Shown here piece after piece: positions 10,585-17,739 of a stretch of 64,000 bases of DNA. Source of the stretch: Micromonospora chaiyaphumensis (lineage in GTDB: Bacteria; Actinomycetota; Actinomycetes; Mycobacteriales; Micromonosporaceae). Numbering within the stretch: the stretch's first letter is position 1; each line of letters opens with the position of its first letter. The stretch lies in assembly GCF_900091435.1 (NCBI RefSeq), contig NZ_FMCS01000009.1, positions 1 to 64,000 on the forward strand. The letters run 5' to 3'. The notes beneath the pieces are model-generated. The model saw only the letters and a list, made by a program, of their open reading frames with translations, was not told where the DNA came from and ran no database searches. Both the position numbers and the translations under genes were made by a program.

Positions 10585-11205
10585 TCAGCCGGCGTCCGCG
10601 GCGGTCACCGCGCGGAGCCGGTGCCGGGTGCCGAGCAGCACCGGTCCGGCGAGCAGCAGGCCGACCGCCATGGTGAGCACGGTCGGGTCGGGCGCACCGG
10701 GCAGCAGCCCGGTCAGCGCCCGCGCCGTGATGCCCAGGGTCACGTAGAGGCCGGCCCAGAGCGTCGCGCCGACCGTCGCGCTGACCGCGAACCTCCGGTA
10801 GGACATCCGCAGGCCCCCGGCGGCCAGCGGCAGCAGCGCGTTGAACACCGGCAGGAACGGCGCCACCAGCACCATCCGCCCGCCGCCGCGGCGCAGCAGC
10901 GCCTCCGCCGCCGCCCAGCGCGGCTCGCCGATCCAGTCGCCCAGCCGGCTGTGCCGCAGCCGCTCGCCCCAGCGCCGCCCGGCCAGGAAGCTCAGCGACC
11001 ACCCGGCGAGGCATCCGGCCACCACCGCCACGACGGTCGCCAGGCCGGTCGCCGGCCGGCCCGCGCCGACCGCGGCGAGGACCGCGGCGTCGCCGGGCAC
11101 CAGCACCCCGAGCAGGGGTACGGCGTCGGCGAGCATCACCATGCCGAGCATCCCCATCAGCAGGGTGGTGGGCAGCTCCCCGACCTGGGCCAGCAGATCC
11201 GTCAT
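10585..11205 (-). CDS. DedA/VTT family membrane protein
   Basis: This 206-aa membrane protein belongs to the DedA (SNARE-associated/VTT) family, whose members include polyprenyl-phosphate and lipid flippases. The core has LLGVLVPGDAAVLAAVGAG, the conserved PG turn of the first re-entrant loop, then FLAGRRWGERLR and VAPFLPVFNALLPLAAG, replacing the common RFIPxxR motif with FLPVFNA; the key Arg is therefore missing here. Several hydrophobic segments run to the C-terminus. The start at 11205 (MTDLLAQVGELPT) is chosen because the upstream extension in frame is Arg/Ser-rich and unlike the family. Confidence 0.85.
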   Translation of the reverse strand: MTDLLAQVGELPTTLLMGMLGMVMLADAVPLLGVLVPGDAAVLAAVGAGRPATGLATVVAVVAGCLAGWSLSFLAGRRWGERLRHSRLGDWIGEPRWAAAEALLRRGGGRMVLVAPFLPVFNALLPLAAGGLRMSYRRFAVSATVGATLWAGLYVTLGITARALTGLLPGAPDPTVLTMAVGLLLAGPVLLGTRHRLRAVTAADAG

Positions 11206-11296
11206 GCTCCGTACGCTAGGGCTCCGGCGCGACCCGGCACATCCGGTTTCATCCCCCACCGGCCCCCGAGTCCGGGTAGGGATGATCCCTGAGGGG

Positions 11297-11983
11297 TCAG
11301 CGGGGGCGGAGCACCTGGACCCGGCGGACCGGGTTGTCGACCGAGGGTTCGGTCACGGGCACCGGGTAGGCCGCCACCAGCTCCAGCCGGTCCGGCGGCA
11401 GGTGTCCCCGGTCCGGGTCGCCGACGAGCACCTGGACGCCCCGGTCGGCGGCCCGTTGCAGGTACGGCAGCACCCGCGCGGCCAGCGCGGCGTCGTAGAG
11501 GACGTCCCCGGCCAGCACCAGGTCGGCGCTGGCGGTGCCGTCGAGCAGGTCGTCCCCGGTGGCGGCCACGCTCACCCGGTTGGCCCGGGCGTTGACCGTC
11601 ACGGCCGCCACCGCCCACGGGTCGACGTCGTTGGCGATCACCCGGTCGGCGCCGGCGAGCGCGGCGGCGATGGCGACCAGCCCGGATCCGGCGGCCAGGT
11701 CGAGCACCCGCCGCCCGGCGGCCAGTTCGGGGTGGTCGAGCAGGTGCCGGGCCAGCGCCTGCCCACCGGCCCAGACCGAGGCCCAGTACGGGGGCGGCAG
11801 GGACCGGCCGGCCGCCGCCTCCATCCGGGCCCACCAGAGGATGGCGTCCTCGGCGAGGTGCAGGCGCACCTCCGGCACGTACGGCGCGTCGACCAGCCGG
11901 AGCCGGTCCAGCCCGTCGCCGGGCGCCGCGATCTCCCGTTCCAGGTCGGCCAGCGGCGTCGGTGTCCTCACCGGGGCAAGCAT
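11297..11983 (-). CDS. Class I SAM methyltransferase, ETFB-lysine/L11-methyltransferase-like
   Basis: This 228-aa protein has a Rossmann methyltransferase fold with motif I VLDLAAGSGLVAIAAALAGA and the acidic end of strand 2 IANDVDPWA. A later LAGDVLYD takes the place of the catalytic post-motif region. The sequence WASVWAGGQALARHLLDHPE before motif I is typical of the nicotinamide-N-methyltransferase/METTL20 group, which methylates protein lysines; the target here is unknown. The open frame extends upstream to 12202, but that part lies over the cold-shock promoter region, so MLAPVRTPTPL at 11983 is taken as the start. Confidence 0.82.
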   Translation of the reverse strand: MLAPVRTPTPLADLEREIAAPGDGLDRLRLVDAPYVPEVRLHLAEDAILWWARMEAAAGRSLPPPYWASVWAGGQALARHLLDHPELAAGRRVLDLAAGSGLVAIAAALAGADRVIANDVDPWAVAAVTVNARANRVSVAATGDDLLDGTASADLVLAGDVLYDAALAARVLPYLQRAADRGVQVLVGDPDRGHLPPDRLELVAAYPVPVTEPSVDNPVRRVQVLRPR

Positions 11984-12149
11984 GCCCCCCGCCGCCCCGG
12001 GCCGGAGGGATTTTCCCGCCCGCGGCGTATTCGTGGGCCACACCGGCACTTCCGCCAGCGGATCGCGGTTCGGGCGGTTACTGTCGGGAAGGTACAGGGC
12101 GATCACCGGCCGCGACCGGTGCTCACCCGCATTGAACAGGGAGAGACGC

Positions 12150-12353
12150 ATGGCAACCGGCACGGTCAAGTGGTTCAACTCGGAAAAGGGCTTCGGCTTC
12201 ATCGAGCAGGACGGCGGGGGTCCGGACGTGTTCGTCCACTACTCGGCCATCCAATCCAGCGGCTACCGCGAGCTGAACGAGGGCCAGAAGGTCGAGTTCG
12301 AGGTGACCCAGGGGCAGAAGGGTCCGCAGGCGGACAACGTCCGTCCGATGTAG
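12150..12353 (+). CDS. Cold-shock protein
   Basis: A 67-aa single cold-shock domain with both RNA-binding motifs: KGFGFI (RNP1) and VFVHYSAI (RNP2). The N-terminal GTVKWFNSEKG is the CspA-family signature. Such proteins bind single-stranded RNA and DNA and melt mRNA structure. The start is fixed by the AGGGAG ribosome site and by the family's short N-terminus; the longer open frame upstream is not coding. It is transcribed alone and ends in a strong hairpin shared with the convergent MFS gene. Confidence 0.95.
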   Translation: MATGTVKWFNSEKGFGFIEQDGGGPDVFVHYSAIQSSGYRELNEGQKVEFEVTQGQKGPQADNVRPM

Positions 12354-12365
12354 CTTCGTGCCGGT

Positions 12366-12393
12366 GGCGGCGGTCGGTTGCCCGACCGCCGCC
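12366..12393. terminator. Bidirectional terminator hairpin
   Basis: GGCGGCGGTCGG and CCGACCGCCGCC form a perfect 12-bp stem with a TTGC loop, between the cold-shock gene (plus) and the MFS gene (minus). Confidence 0.75.
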
Positions 12394-12404
12394 GCAGCGC
12401 ATCC

Positions 12405-13682
12405 TCAGGCCGGCGCCGCCGGCAGGTCGCGGCGCCGCCGCAGCGGCCCGACCAGCAGGATGAGCGGGGTCAGCGCGAGCCAGGCGGTCATCACCGTGAT
12501 CGCCCCGGCCGGCCCCCACGCGGCGCCCAGCGCGCCGGCCAGCAGGGCGGCGAGCGGGATGGTGCCGTAGTTCAGCAGCTGCATGCTCACGGTCACCCGC
12601 CCGAGCAGCGCGTGCGGCGTGTACGTCTGCCGGAAGCTGGCCTTCACCACGTTGCCCACGGCGACGCCCAGGCTGACCAGCGCGCCGCCGAGCACCAGCC
12701 AGGCGACCCGGCCACCGGGGCCGGCCAGCGGGATGAGCAGCGCCGGCGGTCCGGTGAGCGCGGCCGCGACGAGCAGGGCGCGGGCCGAGCCGAGCCGCCG
12801 GGCGAGCCCGGTGGCCAGGGCGGCGCCGAGGAGCCCGCCCACGCTGGCCAGTCCGATCAGGAGCCCGACCAGCCCCGCGGGGAGCCCGGCGGAGCGGACC
12901 AGGAAGACCACGAGCACCGCCTGGTAGCCGCTGAGCCCGATGTTGCTGGCCGCGCCGAAGACGGTCAGCACCCGCAGGTACGGATCGCGGATCACGAAGC
13001 GCAGCCCGTCGGCCACCTCCCGGCGCAGTGCCGACGAGGCGGGGCGCTCCGGACGGGGCTCGACCGCTCGGATGCGGCTCAGGCACAGGGCGGAGACCAG
13101 GAAGCTGACCGCGTCGAGCAGGACCGCGGTCACCGCGCCGGCGAGCTGGGCGATGAGGCCGGCCAGTCCGGGGCCGACGAGGTAGCTCGCGGTCTGCGTG
13201 GCGTGCAGCTTGGCGTTGCCCTCCGGCACCTGCTCGGGACGCAGCAGGGTGGGCAGGTAGACCTGGTCGGCGGTCTCGAAGAACACCCGGGCCAGCCCCG
13301 CGCCGAGGGCCACGACCAGGAGCTGGCCGACCGTGAGCAGGTCGAGGACGGCGGCCACCGGGACGCTGGCGAACAGCGCCGCCGAGGCCAGGTCGGCGGC
13401 GATCATGACGGGACGCCGGCGGATCCGGTCGACCCAGGCGCCGGCGGGCAGGCCGGCCAGCAGCCAGGGCAGCCAGGCCGCCGCCGTGAGCACCGCCACC
13501 TGGAACGTGGTCGCGTCGAGCACGGCCACCGCGACCAGCGGCAGGGCCACGGCGGTCACGTTGCTGCCGACGGCGCTGACCGTCTGCCCGGCCCAGAGCA
13601 GCCGGAAGTCGCGGTGCCGGAGCAGGCCGGCGCGCGGCGGGGGGACGGGGGCCGGCGCGGCCGTGCGGGCCGGGGCGGTCAC
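12405..13682 (-). CDS. MFS transporter (drug-exporter type)
   Basis: A 425-aa major facilitator with about 12 hydrophobic segments. The N-terminus LLRHRDFRLLWAGQTVSAVGSNVTAVALPL is typical of the MFS_3/enterobactin-exporter-like group, and the loop after TM2 has AGAWVDRIRRRPVMI (motif A). The GTG start overlaps the stop of the upstream ArsR-type regulator by four bases (GTGA), so the two are translationally coupled and the regulator probably controls export of its own ligand. The substrate is unknown. The open frame continues in this phase far upstream, but that part overlaps the regulator antisensibly in phase and is not coding. Confidence 0.9.
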   Translation of the reverse strand: MTAPARTAAPAPVPPPRAGLLRHRDFRLLWAGQTVSAVGSNVTAVALPLVAVAVLDATTFQVAVLTAAAWLPWLLAGLPAGAWVDRIRRRPVMIAADLASAALFASVPVAAVLDLLTVGQLLVVALGAGLARVFFETADQVYLPTLLRPEQVPEGNAKLHATQTASYLVGPGLAGLIAQLAGAVTAVLLDAVSFLVSALCLSRIRAVEPRPERPASSALRREVADGLRFVIRDPYLRVLTVFGAASNIGLSGYQAVLVVFLVRSAGLPAGLVGLLIGLASVGGLLGAALATGLARRLGSARALLVAAALTGPPALLIPLAGPGGRVAWLVLGGALVSLGVAVGNVVKASFRQTYTPHALLGRVTVSMQLLNYGTIPLAALLAGALGAAWGPAGAITVMTAWLALTPLILLVGPLRRRRDLPAAPA

Positions 13683-14254
13683 GGCTGGCCCGGGACGCCG
13701 TGGGCGAACAGGAAGACCGGCTCGCGCCGCTGCCCGTCGTCGGGGACGGGCCGATCGGCCCAGCGGTCGAGCAGCTCGGTGACCTGGCGGCTGAGCTGGG
13801 CCAGCTCCGCCGGGGTCAGCAGCAACCACTTGTCGGTGCTGAACGGGCCGTCGTCCCAGGCGGCGTGGGCCTCGTCGGAAGCGGCGTACCAGGCCCGGAC
13901 CAGGGCCACGTGCCGGTCGAGGTTCAGCGAGCTGGCCGCGTCGGCCACCGCCCGGGCGGCGGGGTCGGCGTCGAACTCGGTGTTGGACCAGCGGACCCCC
14001 CGGTCGCGGAGCCGCCACCAGCGTTCCCGGCGGTCCCGGGCCAGTTCGGGCGCCTCGAGCACCAGGTCGGCGGCGGCCAGCACCTTGAGGTGGTGGCTGA
14101 CGTTGGCCGGTGCCTGGCCGGTGCGCTCGGCGAGCTGACCGACGGTGCTCGGGCCGTACACCTTGAAGACGTCCATGAGGCGGCGCCGCAGCGGATGCGC
14201 GAGCGCGGCGAGGACGCGGGAGTCGGTGACGTGCCGGACGGTGGGCTTCTCCAT
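13679..14254 (-). CDS. ArsR-type HTH regulator
   Basis: This 191-aa winged-helix protein has the ArsR/HTH_20 domain in residues about 8-85: VLAALAHPLRRRLMDVFKVYGPSTVGQLAERTGQAPANVSHHLKVLAAADLV. No metal-binding CxC motif is present, so it is not a classic metal sensor. The C-terminal half (ARDRRERWWRLRDRGVRWSN and beyond) resembles dimerising and effector regions of YdfF-like regulators. It is the first gene of a two-gene unit with the MFS exporter. The ATG at 14254 follows a GGAG-like site and matches the family N-terminus. A candidate operator lies at 14269-14291. Confidence 0.88.
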   Translation of the reverse strand: MEKPTVRHVTDSRVLAALAHPLRRRLMDVFKVYGPSTVGQLAERTGQAPANVSHHLKVLAAADLVLEAPELARDRRERWWRLRDRGVRWSNTEFDADPAARAVADAASSLNLDRHVALVRAWYAASDEAHAAWDDGPFSTDKWLLLTPAELAQLSRQVTELLDRWADRPVPDDGQRREPVFLFAHGVPGQP

Positions 14255-14268
14255 GGGGAGATCGTGGC

Positions 14269-14291
14269 ATTCGCAAGAGCTGTTGCGCAAT
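14269..14291. promoter_or_regulatory. Candidate operator of the ArsR-MFS unit
   Basis: ATTCGCAA and TTGCGCAAT are inverted around GAGCTG, with a one-base asymmetry. The element sits 15 nt upstream of the regulator's start codon, where an autorepressor would bind. Confidence 0.4.
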
Positions 14292-14356
14292 ACCCGTTGC
14301 TGATTTCCCTGGCGCCCGGGGCCGCGGCGCGGCACTCGCCGCGGGGCCGGGCCCGG

Positions 14357-15265
14357 TCAGGCGGTCAGCCGCCGGGACAGTTCGTCGGCGACGTCCCGGG
14401 CGATCTGCGGTGGGATGGCCTCGGCGATCTTCTCCGGGGGCAGCCCGGCGAGGACCCCGGTGACGATCTCCTGCTCGTCGGTGAAGTCCCGGTTGGACAG
14501 CGCGTTGACCTGCGCCACGAGCGCCGGCCAGGCCCGCGCCATGGTCAGCATCTGCTGCAGCGGCGAGTTCGCCTGGGGCGGGGCGACCAGGCCGGTCGTG
14601 TTGACCGGCGAGATGAGCCAGTTGCGCAGGTTCTCCAGGTCGGCCAGGACGTCGCCGACGGTGCGGTTGGCGGACCCGGTGTTTCGGACGAGCTTGTCGG
14701 TCTGCTCCATGTCGGGCTCCGGTTTCGGTGGGGCGATCAGTCCGATCGCGGTCAGGTAGCGACGGAACAGCGGGGTCTGGTCGCGGCCCGCCTTCGTCGA
14801 GTCGCGGAAGAAGCTGAAGTGGGTGTGGAACAGGTGGCTGCTGTCCCCGGTGGTGCGCTTGCCGAGCCGGTCCCAGCGCCGCACGGTCGTGCCGTCCGGG
14901 GAGTAGATGATCTCCCGGATGTCACGGGCGTCCGCGGCGTCCGCGGCGCACTGGGACACGAACCAGGTGGAGAAGGTCCGCAGGTTGTGGGTGGCGCCGC
15001 CGGACGAGACGGAGAACAGCCCGACGTCCAGCGCCGAGGCGTCCAGGGTCAGCCCGGAGGAGTCCCGGGTGGACTCCACCACCGAGTAGTCCCGGACCAC
15101 CACCCGGTCGGACCCGCAGTGGTATCCGCCCCGGTGGTTGGTGTCGCCCACGATGCCGACCTCGGCCGGCTCCAGGTCCTGGCTGCGTACGGTGTTCTTG
15201 TCGACGTTGAGATGGGTGAGCAACAGATTTCGGACTGCCAACAGGTTCGCCGGAGCCGACGTCAT
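14357..15265 (-). CDS. M15-like (endolysin-type) protein of unknown role
   Basis: This 302-aa protein has no signal peptide. The N-terminal two thirds contain DTNHRGGYHCGSDRVVVRDYS, LDASALDVG and SSHLFHTHFSFFRDS. The spacing of His/Asp residues ending in a HxHxS-type motif resembles D-Ala-D-Ala/LD-peptidases of the M15 type found in actinophage lysins; this is pattern recognition only. After a Pro-rich hinge (PPKPEPD) the C-terminus has helical LADLENLRNWLISP and VNALSNRDFTDEQEIVTGVLAG, like scaffolds seen behind phage lysin domains. GGAGGGGAG gives an excellent ribosome site for the ATG at 15265. No other phage genes are nearby. Confidence 0.7.
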   Translation of the reverse strand: MTSAPANLLAVRNLLLTHLNVDKNTVRSQDLEPAEVGIVGDTNHRGGYHCGSDRVVVRDYSVVESTRDSSGLTLDASALDVGLFSVSSGGATHNLRTFSTWFVSQCAADAADARDIREIIYSPDGTTVRRWDRLGKRTTGDSSHLFHTHFSFFRDSTKAGRDQTPLFRRYLTAIGLIAPPKPEPDMEQTDKLVRNTGSANRTVGDVLADLENLRNWLISPVNTTGLVAPPQANSPLQQMLTMARAWPALVAQVNALSNRDFTDEQEIVTGVLAGLPPEKIAEAIPPQIARDVADELSRRLTA

Positions 15266-15431
15266 GGGATCTCCCCTCCGGTTCGATGGCCGGCGAGGGC
15301 ATGACAATCACCGTGCGTAAGCGCGCACGATCCGGAGACGCACCCCGCCGGATAGCTGCACGGCACCGGGCGCTTGCCCCGAGGATATCCACACCCGGCG
15401 CTAAATGCCCAGCTCAGAGCACTATCTGGAA

Positions 15432-17087
15432 CTATCGGCCGACTGTGGACGGCGCCGGCACGAGCGGCAGCACCACAGCCGAGGGATGCTCGGGATCGTG
15501 CAGGATCTCCCGCCAGCCAGCACGAAGAGTGACGGCGGTGCCGAGCGGTTCGCCGGTGCCGGGGTTCCGGGCGTAGCGCGGGTGGGCGCCGCCGGAGACC
15601 TGCACGCGGAGCCGGTGCCCGGGTGCGAAGCGGTGCGCGGCCGGCCAGAGGGTGACGGGCACCCGGACCACACCGGACGCGTCGCGCGGGAAGCGGCCGG
15701 GGGCGACCCGGACCAGTCCGTCGCAGACGTTCCACGACCGCCCGCGCCGGTCGACGTCGCACAGCCGGACGAAGACGTCCAGGTAGGACAGCTCGCTACG
15801 GACCTGGATCTCGGCGCGCACCGGGCCGATCACCTCGACGGGCGCGGCCAGCGGCGCGCTGGTGTAGGTGAGCACGTCCCGCCGCGCCTCCACCGGCCGG
15901 TTGTCCACGGCGCCCGCCCGCTGGGCGACCAGCAGCGGGCCGCCGAGCGACGGCGTGGGGTCGGCCGGGTCGTAGAAGATCCGGTCGGGTGCGGAGGGGG
16001 CCGGCGGCGCGGGGGCGAGCGCGTGACCGGCCTGCAGGTGCCAGCGGGCCGGCTCGGCGGGCGGGGGCCAGTCGGGCAGGTCACGCCAGCCGCCGCCGGA
16101 CCCGCCGACGTGCACCCGGACCGGCGCGCGGCCCGGCGCCGGGCGCCCGGCCAGGTGCTCGTCGAGCCAGTCGAGCCCCTCGCGCAGGGCCGCCACGAGA
16201 AGCCCGGGGCTGCCGTGGGTCCACGGGCCGACGGTCAGCCGGGGTCGGGCGCCGGCCGCCCGGAGCCGGGCGTAGTCGTCGAGCTGGGCGGGAAGGAAGA
16301 TGTCCTGCCAGCCGCTGACCATCGCCACCGGCGCGCGGACCTCGGCGATCCGGTCGCCGAAGATCCGGGTCCGCCAGTAGTCGGCGTCCGGGGTGTGGTG
16401 GCGCAACCACTCCTGGAAGAACGGCACGGTCACCCCGGTGGCGATCCGGTCCGCCTCGGCCAGCGGCAGGTGGGCCAGGGCCCGGGTGAGCCGGGGCTGC
16501 CCGCGCTTGAGCTCCCACTGCCGGGCCAGCCACGGCACGGTCTGCGCCTGGAGCAGCTCCGCCCAGGTGAGCACCGTGTCCAGCGCGAACGACTCGCCCG
16601 CGTACGTGGAGTCCCGGGTGGCCGAGGCGGTGACCACGGCGACCATCGCGCGCAGCTCGTCGGCGGCCTCGGCGGCGACCGCCCACTGCACGAACCCCTG
16701 GTAGCTGGCGCCGAACATGCCGAACGCGCCGGTCCACCAGGGCTGCCGGCGCAGCCAGTCGAGGGTGTCCAGGCCGTCGTCGCGCTCGTGCACCAGCGGG
16801 GCGAACTCGCCGCCGGAGCCGTACGTGCCCCGGCAGGACTGGATCACCACGTGGTAGCCGCGCTCGGCGACGAGGCGGCCGAGCAGCCGGACCGGACCGC
16901 CCCGCCCGTACGGGGTGCGGATCAGCACACAGGGCGCGCCGGGCAGATCGGGCGCGTAGTGGTCGGTGCGCAGCGTCACCCCGTCGCGGACCCGGACGGG
17001 CAGGTCGCGGGTGACCGTGATCCGCCCGGTCCGGGCGGCCGGCAGCCGCAGGGCCGCCGCGGCGGCCCGGGTGACGAGGCGGCGCAC
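15432..17087 (-). CDS. CocE/NonD family alpha/beta hydrolase
   Basis: This 551-aa serine hydrolase belongs to the X-Pro dipeptidyl-peptidase/cocaine-esterase family. Residues about 25-290 form the hydrolase fold, with DGVTLRTDHYAP, RGTYGSGGEF and the nucleophile elbow MFGASYQGFVQW (Ser of GxSxxG). GPWTHGS supplies the catalytic His. The C-terminal jelly-roll domain (about 370-551) ends in RLRVQVSGGAHPRYARNPGTGE. It acts on ester or amide substrates; the natural substrate is unknown. The GTG start lies 2 bp past the stop of the marR gene, so the two form an operon. Confidence 0.93.
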   Translation of the reverse strand: MRRLVTRAAAAALRLPAARTGRITVTRDLPVRVRDGVTLRTDHYAPDLPGAPCVLIRTPYGRGGPVRLLGRLVAERGYHVVIQSCRGTYGSGGEFAPLVHERDDGLDTLDWLRRQPWWTGAFGMFGASYQGFVQWAVAAEAADELRAMVAVVTASATRDSTYAGESFALDTVLTWAELLQAQTVPWLARQWELKRGQPRLTRALAHLPLAEADRIATGVTVPFFQEWLRHHTPDADYWRTRIFGDRIAEVRAPVAMVSGWQDIFLPAQLDDYARLRAAGARPRLTVGPWTHGSPGLLVAALREGLDWLDEHLAGRPAPGRAPVRVHVGGSGGGWRDLPDWPPPAEPARWHLQAGHALAPAPPAPSAPDRIFYDPADPTPSLGGPLLVAQRAGAVDNRPVEARRDVLTYTSAPLAAPVEVIGPVRAEIQVRSELSYLDVFVRLCDVDRRGRSWNVCDGLVRVAPGRFPRDASGVVRVPVTLWPAAHRFAPGHRLRVQVSGGAHPRYARNPGTGEPLGTAVTLRAGWREILHDPEHPSAVVLPLVPAPSTVGR

Positions 17088-17089
17088 GC

Positions 17090-17632
17090 TCAGTCCGCGG
17101 CGCGTTCCGGCGCGCCCGGGCGGGGCTCGCCCCGAGCCGCCCGCACGGCGTCCCGGTGCTCGCGCATCGAGACCACCATCTCGGCCATGAACCGGTGCAC
17201 GACGGCCAGCTCCTCGTCGCTGAACCGGTCCATGACCTCGTCGGTACGCCGGCCGAGCGGGCCGAAGAAGCTGCGGGCCAGGGTGGCGCCCCGGTCGGCG
17301 TAGTGCAGGAGGACCTTGCGCCGGTCGGCGGTGTCCCGGTCGCGCCGGATGTGCCCGCCCCGCTCCAGCCGGTCGACGAGCGCGGTGACCGAGCCGGAGG
17401 AGAGGTTGAGCGCCTCCCCCAGCCGCCCGGGGGTGATCGGGTCACCGAGCAGTTCGGCGTCCATAACCGCGATGAGGGCGTGCAGGTCGGTGGCGTTGAG
17501 CCCGTGCAGGCCGGCGAAGGCGTGCCCGATGTGCTGCGCGTCCACGGAGTAGCGGCGCAGGTCGTTGGTGATGTCGGCGACCATCCGCCCGCGCTGGTCG
17601 TCCCGCCGCCGGTACATGCTCTGCGCGCCCAC
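17090..17632 (-). CDS. MarR family regulator
   Basis: A 180-aa winged-helix regulator: LHALIAVMDAELLGDPITPGRLGEALNLSSGSVTALVDRLERGGHIRRDRDTADRRKVLLHYADRG covers the recognition helix and the beta wing with the conserved DxRxxxL-like DTADRRKVLL. The C-terminal helices form the dimer interface. It is co-transcribed with the CocE hydrolase and divergent from an MMPL exporter across a 31-bp palindrome, its likely operator. An alternative start is the ATG at 17617. Confidence 0.9.
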   Translation of the reverse strand: MGAQSMYRRRDDQRGRMVADITNDLRRYSVDAQHIGHAFAGLHGLNATDLHALIAVMDAELLGDPITPGRLGEALNLSSGSVTALVDRLERGGHIRRDRDTADRRKVLLHYADRGATLARSFFGPLGRRTDEVMDRFSDEELAVVHRFMAEMVVSMREHRDAVRAARGEPRPGAPERAAD

Positions 17633-17691
17633 GTCTCGCCGCTACCCCCTGCCCGAACCGTCCGGTTGCAGCATAGAACCTCCACCGATAA

Positions 17692-17722
17692 TCTCGCTCA
17701 TCAAGATACTTGTTGAACGAGA
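17692..17722. promoter_or_regulatory. 31-bp palindromic operator, MarR/MMPL divergon
   Basis: TCTCGCTCATCAAG and CTTGTTGAACGAGA are inverted around ATA and match at 12 of 14 pairs. The element lies between marR (minus) and the MMPL exporter (plus), overlapping the end of a GATAAT -10-like box (17687-17692). Size and symmetry fit a MarR dimer site. Confidence 0.65.
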
Positions 17723-17739
17723 GTCATGAGGGCACCCCG

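Noticed and set aside
12405..14276. 623-aa open frame covering both MFS and ArsR genes
   Set aside because: The N-terminal third is an out-of-frame shadow of the ArsR gene; the GTGA overlap at 13679-13682 defines the true MFS start.
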